Shown: positions 41,586-51,326 of the stretch, in pieces | How positions within the stretch are numbered: the first letter of the stretch is position 1 | How the letters are laid out: each line of letters opens with the position of its first letter | Assembly: GCF_900187365.1 (NCBI RefSeq) | Contig: NZ_FYDG01000012.1 | Location: 1 to 64,000, forward strand | Length of the DNA stretch: 64,000 bases | DNA from: Rhodoblastus acidophilus | GTDB taxonomy: Bacteria > Pseudomonadota > Alphaproteobacteria > Rhizobiales > Beijerinckiaceae | Direction: 5' to 3' | Notes under the pieces: model-generated | The model's database searches: none | Told to the model about the DNA's origin: nothing | What the model saw: the letters and a program-made list of their open reading frames with translations, nothing else | Program-made: the position numbers and the translations under genes

Positions 41586-43145
41586 TTACTTCCAGGCGTC
41601 CGCCTGAACCATGCTGTCCGCCTTCCAGGCGTCCCGCGCCGTCATGTCCGCCTGCCACTCCGACAGGAAGGTGAAGCCTTCGTCGAGAATGTGCGGGGTG
41701 TGCTGCCCGTGCGAATATTTCTGCGCGCGCTCGAAATATTCATTGAGCGCCGGCTTGAAATAGGGATGGGCGCAATTCTCGATAATGACGCGCGCCCGCT
41801 TTTTCGGCGACAGGCCTCTCAAATCCGCCAAGCCCTGCTCCGTGACGATCACCTGCACATCGTGCTCGGTGTGATCGACGTGGGTCGCCATCGGCACGAT
41901 GCAGGATATCGCGCCATTCTTGGCCGAAGAGGGCGTCATGAAGATCGACAGCCACGAGTTCCGGGCGAAATCGCCGGAGCCGCCGATGCCGTTCATGATG
42001 CTGGTGCCGCGAATGTGGGTCGAGTTCACATTGCCGTAGATATCGGCCTCGATCAGCCCGTTCATGGCGATGACGCCCAGGCGGCGAATGACCTCGGGAT
42101 GGTTGGAGATCTCTTGCGGCCGCAGCACGAGCTTATCGCGATATTTCGCGACGTCGCGATTGAACTCCTCGGCCGCTTCCGGACTCAGCGACAAGGCGGT
42201 GGCGGAGGCGAAGGCCATCTTGCCGGAGCGCAGCAAGTTGAACATGCCGTCCTGCAACACTTCCGTGTAGGCCGTCAGATTGTCGAAGGGCGCGTTCTGC
42301 AGCTGCTCCATCACGGCGTTGGCCACATTGCCCACGCCCGATTGCAGGGGCAGCAGCTCCTTGGGCAAGCGGCCCCGTTTCACTTCGTGGCCGAAGAACT
42401 CGATGATGTGTCCAGCGATCAGGCGCGAGTTTTCGTCGGGCGGCGAGAAGGGCGAGTTGCGGTCGGGCGCATCGGTCTCGACAATGGCGATGATTTTGTT
42501 GGGATCGCAGCGCAGGCCGGTCTCGCCGATGCGGTCGGAGGCGGAAAGGATCGGAATCGGCTTGCGCTTGGGCGGCAGTTGCGTGCCGTAATAGACGTCG
42601 TGCACGCCCTCGAGCGCTTCGTTCTGCCAGTGGTTGACCTCGATGATCACCTTGTCGGCGCAGTCGAGCCAGGTCTTGTTGTTGCCGACCGACGAGGAGC
42701 TGATCAGCGAGCCGTCCTCGCGAATGCCCACCACTTCGATGATGGCGACGTCGAGCTTGCCGAGATAGCCGCCCCAGACGAACTGGCCGACATGCGACAG
42801 GTGAATGTCCAGATAATCCATCTCGCCGGCGTTGATGCGCTTGCGGCAGGTCGGATCGGATTGATAGGGCAGGCGCAGCTCCATGCCGTCCACCTTGGCG
42901 AGCACGCCGTCGAGCTCGGGCGCGGTGGACGCGCCGGTCCAGACGGAAATCTTGAAATCTTCGCCGGCTGCGTGAATGGCGTTCATGCGTTCGGCCAGGG
43001 CGATCGGCACGGCCTTGGGATAGCCCGCGCCGGTAAAGCCGGACATGCCGACATTGCAGCCCTTCGGGATCAACGCGGCGGCCTGGTCGGCGGTCATGAT
43101 CTTGCTGCGAAGTTGGGCGTTGCGAATGCGGTTCTGACCTGCCAT
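41586..43145 (-). CDS. Acetyl-CoA hydrolase/transferase family, succinate CoA-transferase-like
   Basis: A 519-residue class I CoA-transferase of the acetyl-CoA hydrolase/transferase family, most like succinyl-CoA:acetate (AarC/SCACT) or propionyl-CoA:succinate transferases. Landmarks are GMSGFTGAGYPKAVP, GVGNVANAVMEQL, NSTHIRGTSIMNGIGGSGDF (over the active-site loop) and VTEQGLADLRGLSP. The exact acyl substrate cannot be told from sequence. It probably links acetate or propionate to the TCA cycle; class I fumarase and pckG in the neighbourhood are compatible with C4 metabolism. Divergent to the PHA-system gene. Confidence 0.86.
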   Translation of the reverse strand: MAGQNRIRNAQLRSKIMTADQAAALIPKGCNVGMSGFTGAGYPKAVPIALAERMNAIHAAGEDFKISVWTGASTAPELDGVLAKVDGMELRLPYQSDPTCRKRINAGEMDYLDIHLSHVGQFVWGGYLGKLDVAIIEVVGIREDGSLISSSSVGNNKTWLDCADKVIIEVNHWQNEALEGVHDVYYGTQLPPKRKPIPILSASDRIGETGLRCDPNKIIAIVETDAPDRNSPFSPPDENSRLIAGHIIEFFGHEVKRGRLPKELLPLQSGVGNVANAVMEQLQNAPFDNLTAYTEVLQDGMFNLLRSGKMAFASATALSLSPEAAEEFNRDVAKYRDKLVLRPQEISNHPEVIRRLGVIAMNGLIEADIYGNVNSTHIRGTSIMNGIGGSGDFARNSWLSIFMTPSSAKNGAISCIVPMATHVDHTEHDVQVIVTEQGLADLRGLSPKKRARVIIENCAHPYFKPALNEYFERAQKYSHGQHTPHILDEGFTFLSEWQADMTARDAWKADSMVQADAWK

Positions 43146-43452
43146 GGCGCGAATTTCCCTCGTATGACGGAAATTGGCCTATAAGCTGCGCATTGGAATT
43201 TAGGCTATGCGACGATGGAATAAGTCGGGCAATGTTCCCTAGGGATTCCACCTTTTCGTTTCGTCGCCTCCGCACGCCAAAACGCCGCCAAAGCCTTGGC
43301 GAATAAAGAAGAATTCCAACTTGCTGCGCCTGCGAAACTCAAGTAAAATCGCGTATCTACCATGCGTTTATGGCATAACTCTACGCCTGTCGTCTGGCCT
43401 TGCGCGTTCATAATTGATGGCATAATCCGGTTTTTAAAGGGGAGCCTTTCAC
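43146..43452. promoter_or_regulatory. Divergent intergenic region, CoA-transferase / PHA-system gene
   Basis: 307 bases without a gene. Facing right there is a possible sigma-70 promoter, TTGCTG (43321-43326), 17-base spacer, TAAAAT (43344-43349). The 10-base palindrome TCCCTAGGGA lies at 43236-43245. ATGGCATAA occurs twice in direct orientation, at 43370 and 43417. None of these is assigned to a known regulator. Confidence 0.35.
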
Positions 43453-43776
43453 ATGGGCCAGCCTATCAGCGTCGACGTGCCGCATAAACTCGGCGCGGCC
43501 GAAGCGGAACGCAGGGTCCGTCGCGGGTTCGGCGTCATCAAGGAAAAATTCGGCGACAAGCTGTCGGCGGTCGACGTGGTCTGGGGCGAAGGCCGCGCCG
43601 ACCTGACGATCACCGCGGTCGGGCAAACGCTGAGAGGCGCCCTCGAATTCCTGCCGGAAGCGGTGCGCGTGACCATTGATCTGCCGTGGTTCCTTGCGGC
43701 GCTCGGGTCGAGCGTGGTCGGCAGGCTCGCGCAAAAGACAGCGGAAGTTCTGCGCTTGCCGCCGCCGAAGGCGTGA
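43453..43776 (+). CDS. Polyhydroxyalkanoic acid system family protein
   Basis: A 107-residue protein of the PHA-system family (PHA_gran_rgn, TIGR02610 type), recognised by the opening ISVDVPHKLGAAEAERRV and by DLTITAVGQTLRGAL and VTIDLPWFLAAL. Members are found near PHA granule genes in some genomes and have no established biochemical role. No phaC, phaZ or phasin gene is visible here. ATG 43453 follows GGGGAG about 10 bases upstream. Confidence 0.78.
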   Translation: MGQPISVDVPHKLGAAEAERRVRRGFGVIKEKFGDKLSAVDVVWGEGRADLTITAVGQTLRGALEFLPEAVRVTIDLPWFLAALGSSVVGRLAQKTAEVLRLPPPKA

Positions 43777-43800
43777 TCGGGCCGTCAGGCGTTTGCGGTC

Positions 43801-44190
43801 GTGGAGCGTTCCGACATCATGCGCGCGGTCAAGGGCCGCGACACCGCGCCCGAACGGCTGGTGCGCAGCCTGTTGAGAGCGATCGCGCCGGGCTATCGGC
43901 TCTATCGCCGCGATCTGCCCGGCGCCCCGGACATCGCCTATATCGGCCGCAAGAAAGCGATTTTCGTTCATGGATGCTTCTGGCACGGGCACGATTGCCG
44001 GCGCGGCGCGCGCATGCCCAAGACCAACGCCGACTATTGGCGCAAAAAAATCGCGCGCAACCGCGAACGCGACGAGACGACGCGCGCGCAATATGCCGTG
44101 ATGAACTGGAGCGTGCTGACGATCTGGGAATGCGAAATGCGGGACCAGGGCGCGCTGGCGGAGCGGCTCAAGACGTTTTTGCGAGGATGA
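43801..44190 (+). CDS. vsr: Very-short-patch-repair endonuclease Vsr
   Basis: A 129-residue Vsr endonuclease, which nicks 5' of the T in T:G mismatches that arise from deamination of 5-methylcytosine. The catalytic Asp44 lies in GAPDIAYIGRKKAIFVHGCF, and the zinc-binding CFWHGHDC (59-66) follows; a later Cys in IWECEM completes the site. Start GTG 43801 (MERSDIMRAVKGRDTAPE) fits the family N-terminus. Vsr normally accompanies a cytosine-C5 methyltransferase; none is present in the window. Confidence 0.9.
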   Translation: MERSDIMRAVKGRDTAPERLVRSLLRAIAPGYRLYRRDLPGAPDIAYIGRKKAIFVHGCFWHGHDCRRGARMPKTNADYWRKKIARNRERDETTRAQYAVMNWSVLTIWECEMRDQGALAERLKTFLRG

Positions 44191-44191
44191 T

Positions 44192-45304
44192 TTGGAATCC
44201 ATTGAAAAACTGAAGAAAACGCCCGCCTGGTCCGTTCTCGCGCCGCTGCTGGCGCTGGCGCTGGTCGTCGCCAAATTGGCCCATGCGCTCGACCTCGACG
44301 GGCCCGCGCTGAAGACGCTCGCATCCGCGCTGCTGATCGGGGCGGTCTTCGCCTCCGTCCGGCACGCGCAGGCCGTCGGGGCCAAGATCGGCGAACCCTA
44401 TGGCGCGCTCGTGCTCGCGCTCGCGGTCACCTGCATCGAGGCCGGGCTGATCGTGACGCTGATGATCGCCGACCCCGAGCGCAATGCGACTTTGGCGCGC
44501 GACTCGCTGTTCGCGGTGGTGATGATCGTGCTGAACGGGCTGATCGGCGCCTGTCTGGTGATCGGCGACTTGCGCTACCGCCGCGTGGAATTCCGTCTGG
44601 AGGGAACGACAGGCGCCCTGGTGACGCTGGCGACGCTGGCGGTCCTGACCCTGGCGCTCCCGAATGTCACAACGACCACGCCCGGCCCGAACTTCTCCCC
44701 CCCGCAGTTGGTCATGATCGCGGGCGCGGCCTTCGGCCTTTACCTCGTCTTCGTCTTCGTCCAATCGGTGCGGCACCCGCTGGACTTCCTGAGCGAAGCC
44801 GACGCTGGCCTCGATCACGCCCACGCGCCGGACCGCAGCGCCCTCAGCTGGAGTCGGACCCTCGTCAATTTCGCGCTTCTATCGGCCTCGCTGGCCGCCG
44901 TGGTGCTGCTGGCGAAAAGTCTGACGCCCGCCCTTGAGGGCGTGGTTTTCGCCGCAGGTCTGCCGGCGGCGGTGATCGGCGTCTGCGTTGCCACGCTGGT
45001 GCTGCTGCCTGAAGTCATTTCAGCTTTGTTCGCCGCCACGCGCAACGAGACCCAGACCAGCCTCAATCTCGCCATCGGCTCGGCGCTGGCGAGCATTGGC
45101 CTGACCATTCCCGTGGTGACGGCGTCCAGCCTGCTTCTGGGCGCGCCGCTGACGCTCGGCCTCGACCGGCTCAACACGTCGCTGTTGCTGCTCACTTTGT
45201 TCGTGAGTACGGTGACTCTCGGAATCGGCCGCGCCACACTGTTGCAGGGCGCCGTGCATCTCACGATTTTTTTCGTCTTTCTCGGATTTACGGTTTTCCC
45301 GTAA
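44192..45304 (+). CDS. Calcium/cation:proton antiporter, ChaA-like
   Basis: A 370-residue membrane protein of the CaCA superfamily with about eleven hydrophobic segments arranged as two repeats. The first alpha repeat has LALAVTCIEAGLIVTLM with a membrane Glu, the second LVLLPEVISALFAATRNETQTSLNLAIGSALAS (in two parts), with the conserved Glu and Asn residues. The closest named type is the ChaA sodium/calcium-proton antiporter. Start TTG 44192, with GCGAGGA upstream inside the end of vsr, suggests co-transcription with vsr. Confidence 0.83.
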   Translation: MESIEKLKKTPAWSVLAPLLALALVVAKLAHALDLDGPALKTLASALLIGAVFASVRHAQAVGAKIGEPYGALVLALAVTCIEAGLIVTLMIADPERNATLARDSLFAVVMIVLNGLIGACLVIGDLRYRRVEFRLEGTTGALVTLATLAVLTLALPNVTTTTPGPNFSPPQLVMIAGAAFGLYLVFVFVQSVRHPLDFLSEADAGLDHAHAPDRSALSWSRTLVNFALLSASLAAVVLLAKSLTPALEGVVFAAGLPAAVIGVCVATLVLLPEVISALFAATRNETQTSLNLAIGSALASIGLTIPVVTASSLLLGAPLTLGLDRLNTSLLLLTLFVSTVTLGIGRATLLQGAVHLTIFFVFLGFTVFP

Positions 45305-45380
45305 TTGGGCGCTTAACTCTTGGACGCGATGAAAAAATTTCATAAAACCGCCCAAAGCCTCAGCTTCCGGGATCACAGCC

Positions 45381-46991
45381 ATGTCCGCCTACGCACCGCT
45401 CTTTCCGCTCGGCAAGGATGAAACGCCTTACCGCAAACTGACCGACAAGGGGGTGCGCGTCGAGAAATTCGACGGCGAGGACATTCTGGTGGTCGCGCCG
45501 GAGGCTATCCGCCTGCTGGCCGAAACCGCGATGGGCGACATCAATCATCTGCTGCGCCCAGGCCATCTGGCGCAGCTGCGCAAGATTCTCGACGATCCCG
45601 AAGCGACCGGCAACGACAAGTTCGTCGCTTTCGATCTGCTGAAGAACGCCAATATCGCCGCCGGCGGCGTGCTGCCCATGTGCCAGGACACCGGCACCGC
45701 CATCATCCTCGGCAAGAAGGGGCGCCGCGTCTTCACCAAGGGCGGCGACGAGGCCGCTTTGGCGCAGGGCGTCAAGGACGCCTATGAGAAGCGCAACCTG
45801 CGCTATTCGCAGCTGGCGCCGCTCTCCATGTTCGAGGAGAAGAACACCGCCACCAATCTTCCCGCCCAGATCGACATCTTCGAAGAGGGCGAGGATTATT
45901 ACAAGTTCCTGTTCATGGCCAAGGGCGGCGGCTCCGCCAACAAGACGTACCTTGTCCAGGGCGTGCCTTCGATGCTGAACCATGACCGGCTGCTGGAGGT
46001 GCTGAAGAAGCAGATTCTGGGCCTCGGCACCGCCGCCTGCCCGCCCTATCACCTCGCCATCGTCATTGGCGGCCTTTCCGCCGAACTGAACCTTAAAACC
46101 GTCAAGCTGGCCTCCGCCCGCTATCTCGACGCGCTGCCGACCGAAGGCGGCGCCGACGCGCACGCGTTCCGCGACCTCGCGCTGGAGGCCGAAATTCACA
46201 AGCTGACGCAGGATCTCGGCGTCGGCGCGCAATTCGGCGGCAAATATTTCTGTCACGACGTGCGCGTGATCCGCCTGCCGCGGCATGGCGCCTCGCTGCC
46301 GATCGGCATTGGCGTGTCCTGCTCCGCCGACCGCCAGTGCCTCGGCAAGATCACCCGGGATGGCGTGTTCATCGAGGAACTGGAGCATAATCCGGCGAAA
46401 TATCTGCCGGAGGTCGAAACCGAGCTTGGCGGCGACGTCGTCAAGATCGACCTGAATCAGCCGATGAAGGACGTGCTGGCGACCTTGACGCGTTATCCGG
46501 TCAAGACCCGGCTGTCGCTCACCGGCACGATCATCGTCGCCCGCGACCTGGCCCATGCGAAAATTCGCGAACGGCTAGAGAAGGGCGAACCCATGCCCGA
46601 CTATCTCAAGAATCACCCGGTCTATTACGCCGGCCCGGCCAAAACGCCCGCCAATTACGCCTCCGGCTCGTTCGGGCCGACCACGGCGGGACGCATGGAC
46701 GCTTACGTCGATCTGTTCCAGTCGCATGGCGGCTCGATGGTGATGCTCGCCAAGGGCAACCGTTCGGCCCAGGTGACGGACGCCTGCAAGAAGCACGGCG
46801 GCTTCTACCTCGGCTCGATCGGCGGCCCGGCGGCGCGTCTGGCGCGCGACTGCATCAAGAAGGTCGAGCTGGTCGAATACCCCGAACTCGGCATGGAGGC
46901 GATCTGGAAGATCGAGGTTGAGGATTTCCCGGCCTTCATCGTGGTGGACGACAAGGGCAACGACTTCTTCAAGGAGCTGAACCTCGTCTGA
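45381..46991 (+). CDS. fumA: Fumarate hydratase class I, iron-sulfur dependent
   Basis: A 536-residue class I fumarase, hydrating fumarate to L-malate with a labile [4Fe-4S] cluster. Cys residues of the cluster are in [10 protein letters not shown], in [12 protein letters not shown] and further along; the C-terminal beta domain has [18 protein letters not shown] and the KGNRS motif. Single-polypeptide form, full length. The neighbouring CoA-transferase and PEP carboxykinase suggest a C4 metabolic neighbourhood, but each gene has its own intergenic region. Confidence 0.95.
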   Translation: MSAYAPLFPLGKDETPYRKLTDKGVRVEKFDGEDILVVAPEAIRLLAETAMGDINHLLRPGHLAQLRKILDDPEATGNDKFVAFDLLKNANIAAGGVLPMCQDTGTAIILGKKGRRVFTKGGDEAALAQGVKDAYEKRNLRYSQLAPLSMFEEKNTATNLPAQIDIFEEGEDYYKFLFMAKGGGSANKTYLVQGVPSMLNHDRLLEVLKKQILGLGTAACPPYHLAIVIGGLSAELNLKTVKLASARYLDALPTEGGADAHAFRDLALEAEIHKLTQDLGVGAQFGGKYFCHDVRVIRLPRHGASLPIGIGVSCSADRQCLGKITRDGVFIEELEHNPAKYLPEVETELGGDVVKIDLNQPMKDVLATLTRYPVKTRLSLTGTIIVARDLAHAKIRERLEKGEPMPDYLKNHPVYYAGPAKTPANYASGSFGPTTAGRMDAYVDLFQSHGGSMVMLAKGNRSAQVTDACKKHGGFYLGSIGGPAARLARDCIKKVELVEYPELGMEAIWKIEVEDFPAFIVVDDKGNDFFKELNLV

Positions 46992-47007
46992 GGTTCAGTG
47001 CCGCCCG

Positions 47008-47448
47008 ATGCAGAGCCGACAGGATCTCGCCCAAATCGCCGCAGTGGATCGCGAACTCGTGAAGACGCGGGTTCACGCCATGCTTGACCGGCTGGTCGCC
47101 AAGGATCTCCCTGGCCTCATCGCATTCTTCTCCGATGAAGTCGTTTTCGAATTGATCGGAAACTGGAGCATTTTCCCGTTTTCCGGGCAATTGCGGGGCA
47201 AGGACGCCTGGGAGCGCGCGCTCACGACCATTTACACGCACGTGGAGAACCTGGGTTCGACGGTGCATGAGGTGGTCATTGACGGCGATCGGGTCGCCCT
47301 GCGGCGCACGACCCGATTGCGCAATTACGGGACCGGCCGCGTCGGAGACGTGACGATCGCCGATTTCTTGCGCTTTCGGGACGGCCTGGTCGTCGAGGTT
47401 ACCGAACTCGTCGATTCGCTGGCGATCGCCCGGCTTGAGGAGGAATGA
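47008..47448 (+). CDS. NTF2-like (SnoaL-type) protein, copy 1
   Basis: A 146-residue protein with the NTF2/SnoaL alpha+beta cone pattern: an N-terminal helix (RVHAMLDRLVAKDLPGLIAF), then FELIGNWS, GKDAWERALTTI, VVIDGDRVALRRTTRL and FLRFRDGLVVEVTELVDS. No catalytic residues typical of a known hydratase or isomerase can be assigned. It starts 17 bases after fumA and is followed by a full-length paralogue. Substrate unknown. Confidence 0.7.
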   Translation: MQSRQDLAQIAAVDRELVKTRVHAMLDRLVAKDLPGLIAFFSDEVVFELIGNWSIFPFSGQLRGKDAWERALTTIYTHVENLGSTVHEVVIDGDRVALRRTTRLRNYGTGRVGDVTIADFLRFRDGLVVEVTELVDSLAIARLEEE

Positions 47449-47563
47449 TCCTCGGCGACGCTGACGGCCGACGTGTGGACGATCTGGATGCGTGCGGGTG
47501 TTCGCGTGGACGGAAAATGACTGTTTCAAGACATTGAATCTCATTCGAGGTTCGGGAGCGTCG

Positions 47564-48004
47564 ATGCAAAGCCTGCAAAATCTTGCTCAGCTCGCCAGCG
47601 TGGATCGCGAACTCTTCGAGACGCGGATTCATTACATGCTCGATCTTTGCTCCCAGGGGAACATCGACGGCATCATCGGTTATTTTTCGGAAGATGTTTC
47701 CTACCAGATGATCGGCAACTGGAGCATGTTCCCCTACGCTGGTCCCGTCCGGGGCAAACCGGCAGTCAAACTGGCGTTTGCCGGCATTTTCACGCATTTT
47801 CAAAGCCTGGGATCGACGGTTCACGACATTGTGATCGACGGCGACCGCGTCGCCGTGCGCCGCACAACCATCTTGCGCCACTTCGGCACAGGCCGCAGCG
47901 ACGGCGTCGCCGTGGTGGATTTCGTCCGCTTTCGCGATGGTCTCGTCGCCGAACTGACGGAAGTGCTCGATTCGCTCGCCATAGCGCGACTTGAAGAAGG
48001 ATGA
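47564..48004 (+). CDS. NTF2-like (SnoaL-type) protein, copy 2
   Basis: A 146-residue paralogue of the preceding gene; the two align without gaps and I count 87 identical positions out of 146. The shared motifs are IGNWS, LGSTVH, VIDGDRVA, FRDGLV and a common C-terminus DSLAIARLEE. ATG 47564 matches the start of copy 1 exactly; a start at 47492 would only extend into the spacer. Tandem duplication is the simplest explanation. Function unknown. Confidence 0.7.
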   Translation: MQSLQNLAQLASVDRELFETRIHYMLDLCSQGNIDGIIGYFSEDVSYQMIGNWSMFPYAGPVRGKPAVKLAFAGIFTHFQSLGSTVHDIVIDGDRVAVRRTTILRHFGTGRSDGVAVVDFVRFRDGLVAELTEVLDSLAIARLEEG

Positions 48005-48088
48005 TGCGGGGCGCGTAACGCTTGACGCGTCCTACGCCATCGCCGCTTGCCGCCGCAACCAGCGACAAGGTCACGACAACGAAACGTA

Positions 48089-48853
48089 TCAGCGCTTCGC
48101 CGCGACCAGCGCGAAATAAGCGCCCTGCGGGTCCAGGAACTGAGCGATCCAGGCGCCGCCCGGCACGTCCTGCGGCCCCATCAGTTTGGTTCCACCGCCT
48201 CGTTCCACGCGTTCGATGGCTGCGTCCAACGCATCGACCACGAAATAATAGCTCCAAAACGCCTGGGGAACGCCGTCGGGCCGCTTCATCATGCCGCCCA
48301 CGGCCAAGCCGCCGGTCGCAAACAGCCGGTACGGTCCCATCGGACCCATGTCGAGGTCTTGCGTCTTGGTCCAGCCGTAACGGCTCGCGTAGAAATCGAA
48401 CGCGCGATCGACATCCTCGGTGAGCAATTCACGCCATCCGACATGCCCTAGCGTCATGGGCGGCGGTTCGACGGCGGCGCGGCCCGAAACGTCCTGCCAG
48501 AGGCAATAAGGTGCGCCGAACGGATCGGCGACGACGGCGAATCGGCCGACCTGCGGCAGCGTTTCCGGCGCGCGCCAGACCGCGCCGCCGGCCGCGGCGA
48601 CCGCTGCGACCTCCGCGTCGAGATCGGCGGTGGAAATATATCCCATCCACGAGGGGCGCGCGCCCTGCGCACTCGCCTCCTCCGGCAGCCGCATCAGGCC
48701 GGCGACGCCAACGCCGCTGGCCTGAAACATGCGGTAATCGCGATCGGAGGACTCCGAGGGCGAGGCGGTCCAGCCGATGACGGCGCCGTAAAAAGCCTGG
48801 GCCGCGTCGATATCGGACGTCAGCAACTCGACCCAGCAGAACCGTTCCGTCAT
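48089..48853 (-). CDS. VOC family protein (two glyoxalase-like domains)
   Basis: A 254-residue protein with two vicinal-oxygen-chelate domains: residues 3-120 (FCWVELLTSDIDAAQAFYGA) and 132-252 (VGWRELLTEDVDRAFDFYASRYGW split by the helix). This twin-domain form resembles proteins annotated as hydroxylase or 27-kDa antigen CFP30B. The substrate is unknown. ATG 48853 gives the family start. Its start is 20 bases from the pheT stop, on the same strand, so it may be co-transcribed with pheST. Confidence 0.82.
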   Translation of the reverse strand: MTERFCWVELLTSDIDAAQAFYGAVIGWTASPSESSDRDYRMFQASGVGVAGLMRLPEEASAQGARPSWMGYISTADLDAEVAAVAAAGGAVWRAPETLPQVGRFAVVADPFGAPYCLWQDVSGRAAVEPPPMTLGHVGWRELLTEDVDRAFDFYASRYGWTKTQDLDMGPMGPYRLFATGGLAVGGMMKRPDGVPQAFWSYYFVVDALDAAIERVERGGGTKLMGPQDVPGGAWIAQFLDPQGAYFALVAAKR

Positions 48854-48872
48854 CCTCGCCTCCTCGTTGCGA

Positions 48873-51302
48873 TCAGGCGCGCAAAACAGCTCCCGTCTTT
48901 TTCGCGACTTCGGCGACGATCTTGCCGCTGAGGGCTTCGATCTCGACATCCGTCAGCGTTTTTTCGCGCGGTTGCAGGGTCACGTTGAGCGCCACCGATT
49001 TCTTGTCCGAGGGAACGCCCGGACCTTCATAAAGATCGAACACACCGACATTGACGATCATTTGACGATCCGCGCCCTGCGCCGCCTTGATCAGATCGGC
49101 GGCCTTGACGCGCTTGTCGACGATAAAGGCGAAATCGCGCTCAAGCGGCTGGAAATCGGCCAGCTCCAGCTTCGGCTTGGCGCGGGTCGGCCGGTTTTTT
49201 GGCGCGGTCAGGGCGTCGAGCAGAATTTCGAACGCGACCAGCGGCCCGCTCACGCCCAGCGTCTCAAGCGCGCGCGGGTGCAGTTCGCCAAACCAGCCGA
49301 CAATATTTTTCGGGCCGAATTGCAGCGTGGCGGAACGGCCGGGATGCAGGAAGGCCGGACCGCCGGGAACGAGTTGCACGGCTTGGGCCGAGACGCCAAG
49401 CACGGAAAGCAGGGCGAACACATCCGCCTTGACGTCGAACACATCGACGCTCGCCGTCTTGCCGTCCCAATGACGGCCGGCGCCCGCCGGCTTGGCGGTT
49501 CCGCGCCGCAGGGCGGCGGCGGCGGTGAACTGGCCGTCTTCGGCGTCGGTCTTGAACACCTGTCCGATCTCGAACACGGCGATATCGCCGAACCCGCGCG
49601 CGGCATTGTTCCTCGCGGCGTCGATCAAGCCGGGAACGAGGCTCGGACGCATGTCCGAGAGGTCGGCGGCGATGGGATTCGCCAGCGCCAGTTCCGGCGC
49701 GCCGCCGCCGAACAACTCGGCCTCGGATTTGGAAATGAACGACCAGGTGACGGCCTCGACCATGCCGCGCGCCGCCAGCGCCCGGCGCGCGCCGCGCACA
49801 CGACGCTGCAACAGGGTCAGAACCGGACCGGCCACGGCCCCCTTGCGCTCCAGCGGGGTGGGCGTGACGCGGTCAAGCCCGGCGAGGCGGATGATTTCCT
49901 CGACCAGATCAGCTTTGCCTTCGATATCGGGCCGCCAACTGGGGGCGCGAACCTGGAGATGGCCAGCGTTGCCCTGCGTCGCCGCGAGGGTGAAACCGAG
50001 TTCCTCCAGCGTGGCCTGCATGTCGCTGGGATCGAGCGCCACGCCCGTGAGCCGCTCCACTTCCGACAGCGGGAAATCAATCGGTTCAGCCGGCGCAGGC
50101 AGGGCGCCGGCGACCGCGATCTGCGAAGCTTCGCCGCCGCAGAGGTCGAGGACCATGCGCGTCGCCAGTTCGAGGCCGGGAACGGTGAAGGCGGGATCGA
50201 CGCCGCGCTCGAAACGATAGCGCGCGTCCGAGACAATGCCGAGTTTGCGGCCGGTCTGGGCGATATTGGCGGGATCCCACAAAGCCGATTCGATCAGCAC
50301 GTCGGTGGTGGTCTCGTCGCAACCGGTGCTCTCGCCCCCCATCACGCCGGCCAGCGATTCAACGCCCTTGTCATCGGCGATGACCACGACGTTTTCATCC
50401 AAGGCGTAGGTCTTGCCGTCGAGCGCGACGAGGCTTTCGCCCGCTCTGGCGCGACGGATGATCAGGTCGCCCGCGACTTTTTTCGCGTCGAACACGTGCA
50501 GCGGGCGACCCCGGTCGAACGTCATGAAATTGGTGATGTCCACCAGCGCATTGATCGGGCGCAGACCAATGCTTTTCAGCCGCGCCTGCAGCCATTCCGG
50601 GCTGGGGCCGTTCTTGACGCCGCGCACGAGGCGCAAGGCGAATAGCGGCGCGAGTTTTTGGTCTTCGGCGGCGAAATCCAGCTTCGGCGTCACCGGGCAG
50701 GGGAAGGCGCCGACGACCGGGGCGGGCGCCTTGGTGGTCAGACAGCCCAGCGCCGCCGCCGCGAGATCGCGGGCGACGCCGAAAACGCTGGCGGCGTCGG
50801 AACGGTTGGGCGTCAGATTGATGTCGATCAGCGGATCGTCCAGCCCGGCATAGGCGGCGTAAGGCGCGCCGACCGGCGCGTCTTCGGGCAATTCGAAAAT
50901 GCCGCTGCTGTCGCCTTCAAGCCCCAACTCCTCCGGCGAACACATCATGCCGCCGGATTCGACGCCGCGAATGACGCCCTTGGCGATGGTGAAATTTTTG
51001 GCGGGAATGTAGGTCCCAGGCGGGGCGAACACGGTTTTCAGGCCGGCGCGGGCGTTGGGCGCGCCGCAGACCACCTGCAGCGGCTTGTCGTCGCCGACAT
51101 CGACCTGGCAAACGCGCAGACGGTCGGCGTTGGGGTGCTGTTCCGCCGTCACGATGCGGGCGATGCGGAAACCTCCAAGGGTTTCCGCCGGATTTTCAAG
51201 GCCTTCGACCTCCAGGCCGATCCGGGTCAGGGTGTCGGCGATTTCGGTCAGCGAGGCTTGGGTGTCGAGGTGGCTTTTCAGCCAGGAGAGCGTGAATTTC
51301 AT
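48873..51302 (-). CDS. pheT: Phenylalanyl-tRNA synthetase beta subunit
   Basis: An 809-residue beta subunit of PheRS. Domains in order: N-terminal (MKFTLSWLKSHLDT), tRNA-binding EMAP-like domain (about 40-150, VVCGAPNARAG), B3/4 editing domain (about 210-380), B5 (about 400-475), catalytic-like core, and C-terminal ferredoxin-fold anticodon-binding domain ending KTGAVLRA. Full length. It follows pheS by 24 bases. Confidence 0.97.
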   Translation of the reverse strand: MKFTLSWLKSHLDTQASLTEIADTLTRIGLEVEGLENPAETLGGFRIARIVTAEQHPNADRLRVCQVDVGDDKPLQVVCGAPNARAGLKTVFAPPGTYIPAKNFTIAKGVIRGVESGGMMCSPEELGLEGDSSGIFELPEDAPVGAPYAAYAGLDDPLIDINLTPNRSDAASVFGVARDLAAAALGCLTTKAPAPVVGAFPCPVTPKLDFAAEDQKLAPLFALRLVRGVKNGPSPEWLQARLKSIGLRPINALVDITNFMTFDRGRPLHVFDAKKVAGDLIIRRARAGESLVALDGKTYALDENVVVIADDKGVESLAGVMGGESTGCDETTTDVLIESALWDPANIAQTGRKLGIVSDARYRFERGVDPAFTVPGLELATRMVLDLCGGEASQIAVAGALPAPAEPIDFPLSEVERLTGVALDPSDMQATLEELGFTLAATQGNAGHLQVRAPSWRPDIEGKADLVEEIIRLAGLDRVTPTPLERKGAVAGPVLTLLQRRVRGARRALAARGMVEAVTWSFISKSEAELFGGGAPELALANPIAADLSDMRPSLVPGLIDAARNNAARGFGDIAVFEIGQVFKTDAEDGQFTAAAALRRGTAKPAGAGRHWDGKTASVDVFDVKADVFALLSVLGVSAQAVQLVPGGPAFLHPGRSATLQFGPKNIVGWFGELHPRALETLGVSGPLVAFEILLDALTAPKNRPTRAKPKLELADFQPLERDFAFIVDKRVKAADLIKAAQGADRQMIVNVGVFDLYEGPGVPSDKKSVALNVTLQPREKTLTDVEIEALSGKIVAEVAKKTGAVLRA

Positions 51303-51326
51303 CGTCTATCTCTGAAAAGCGCCAGG

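Noticed and set aside
41691-43184. A 497-codon open frame on the plus strand across the CoA-transferase gene.
   Set aside because: Antisense shadow; the minus-strand protein has full family motifs.
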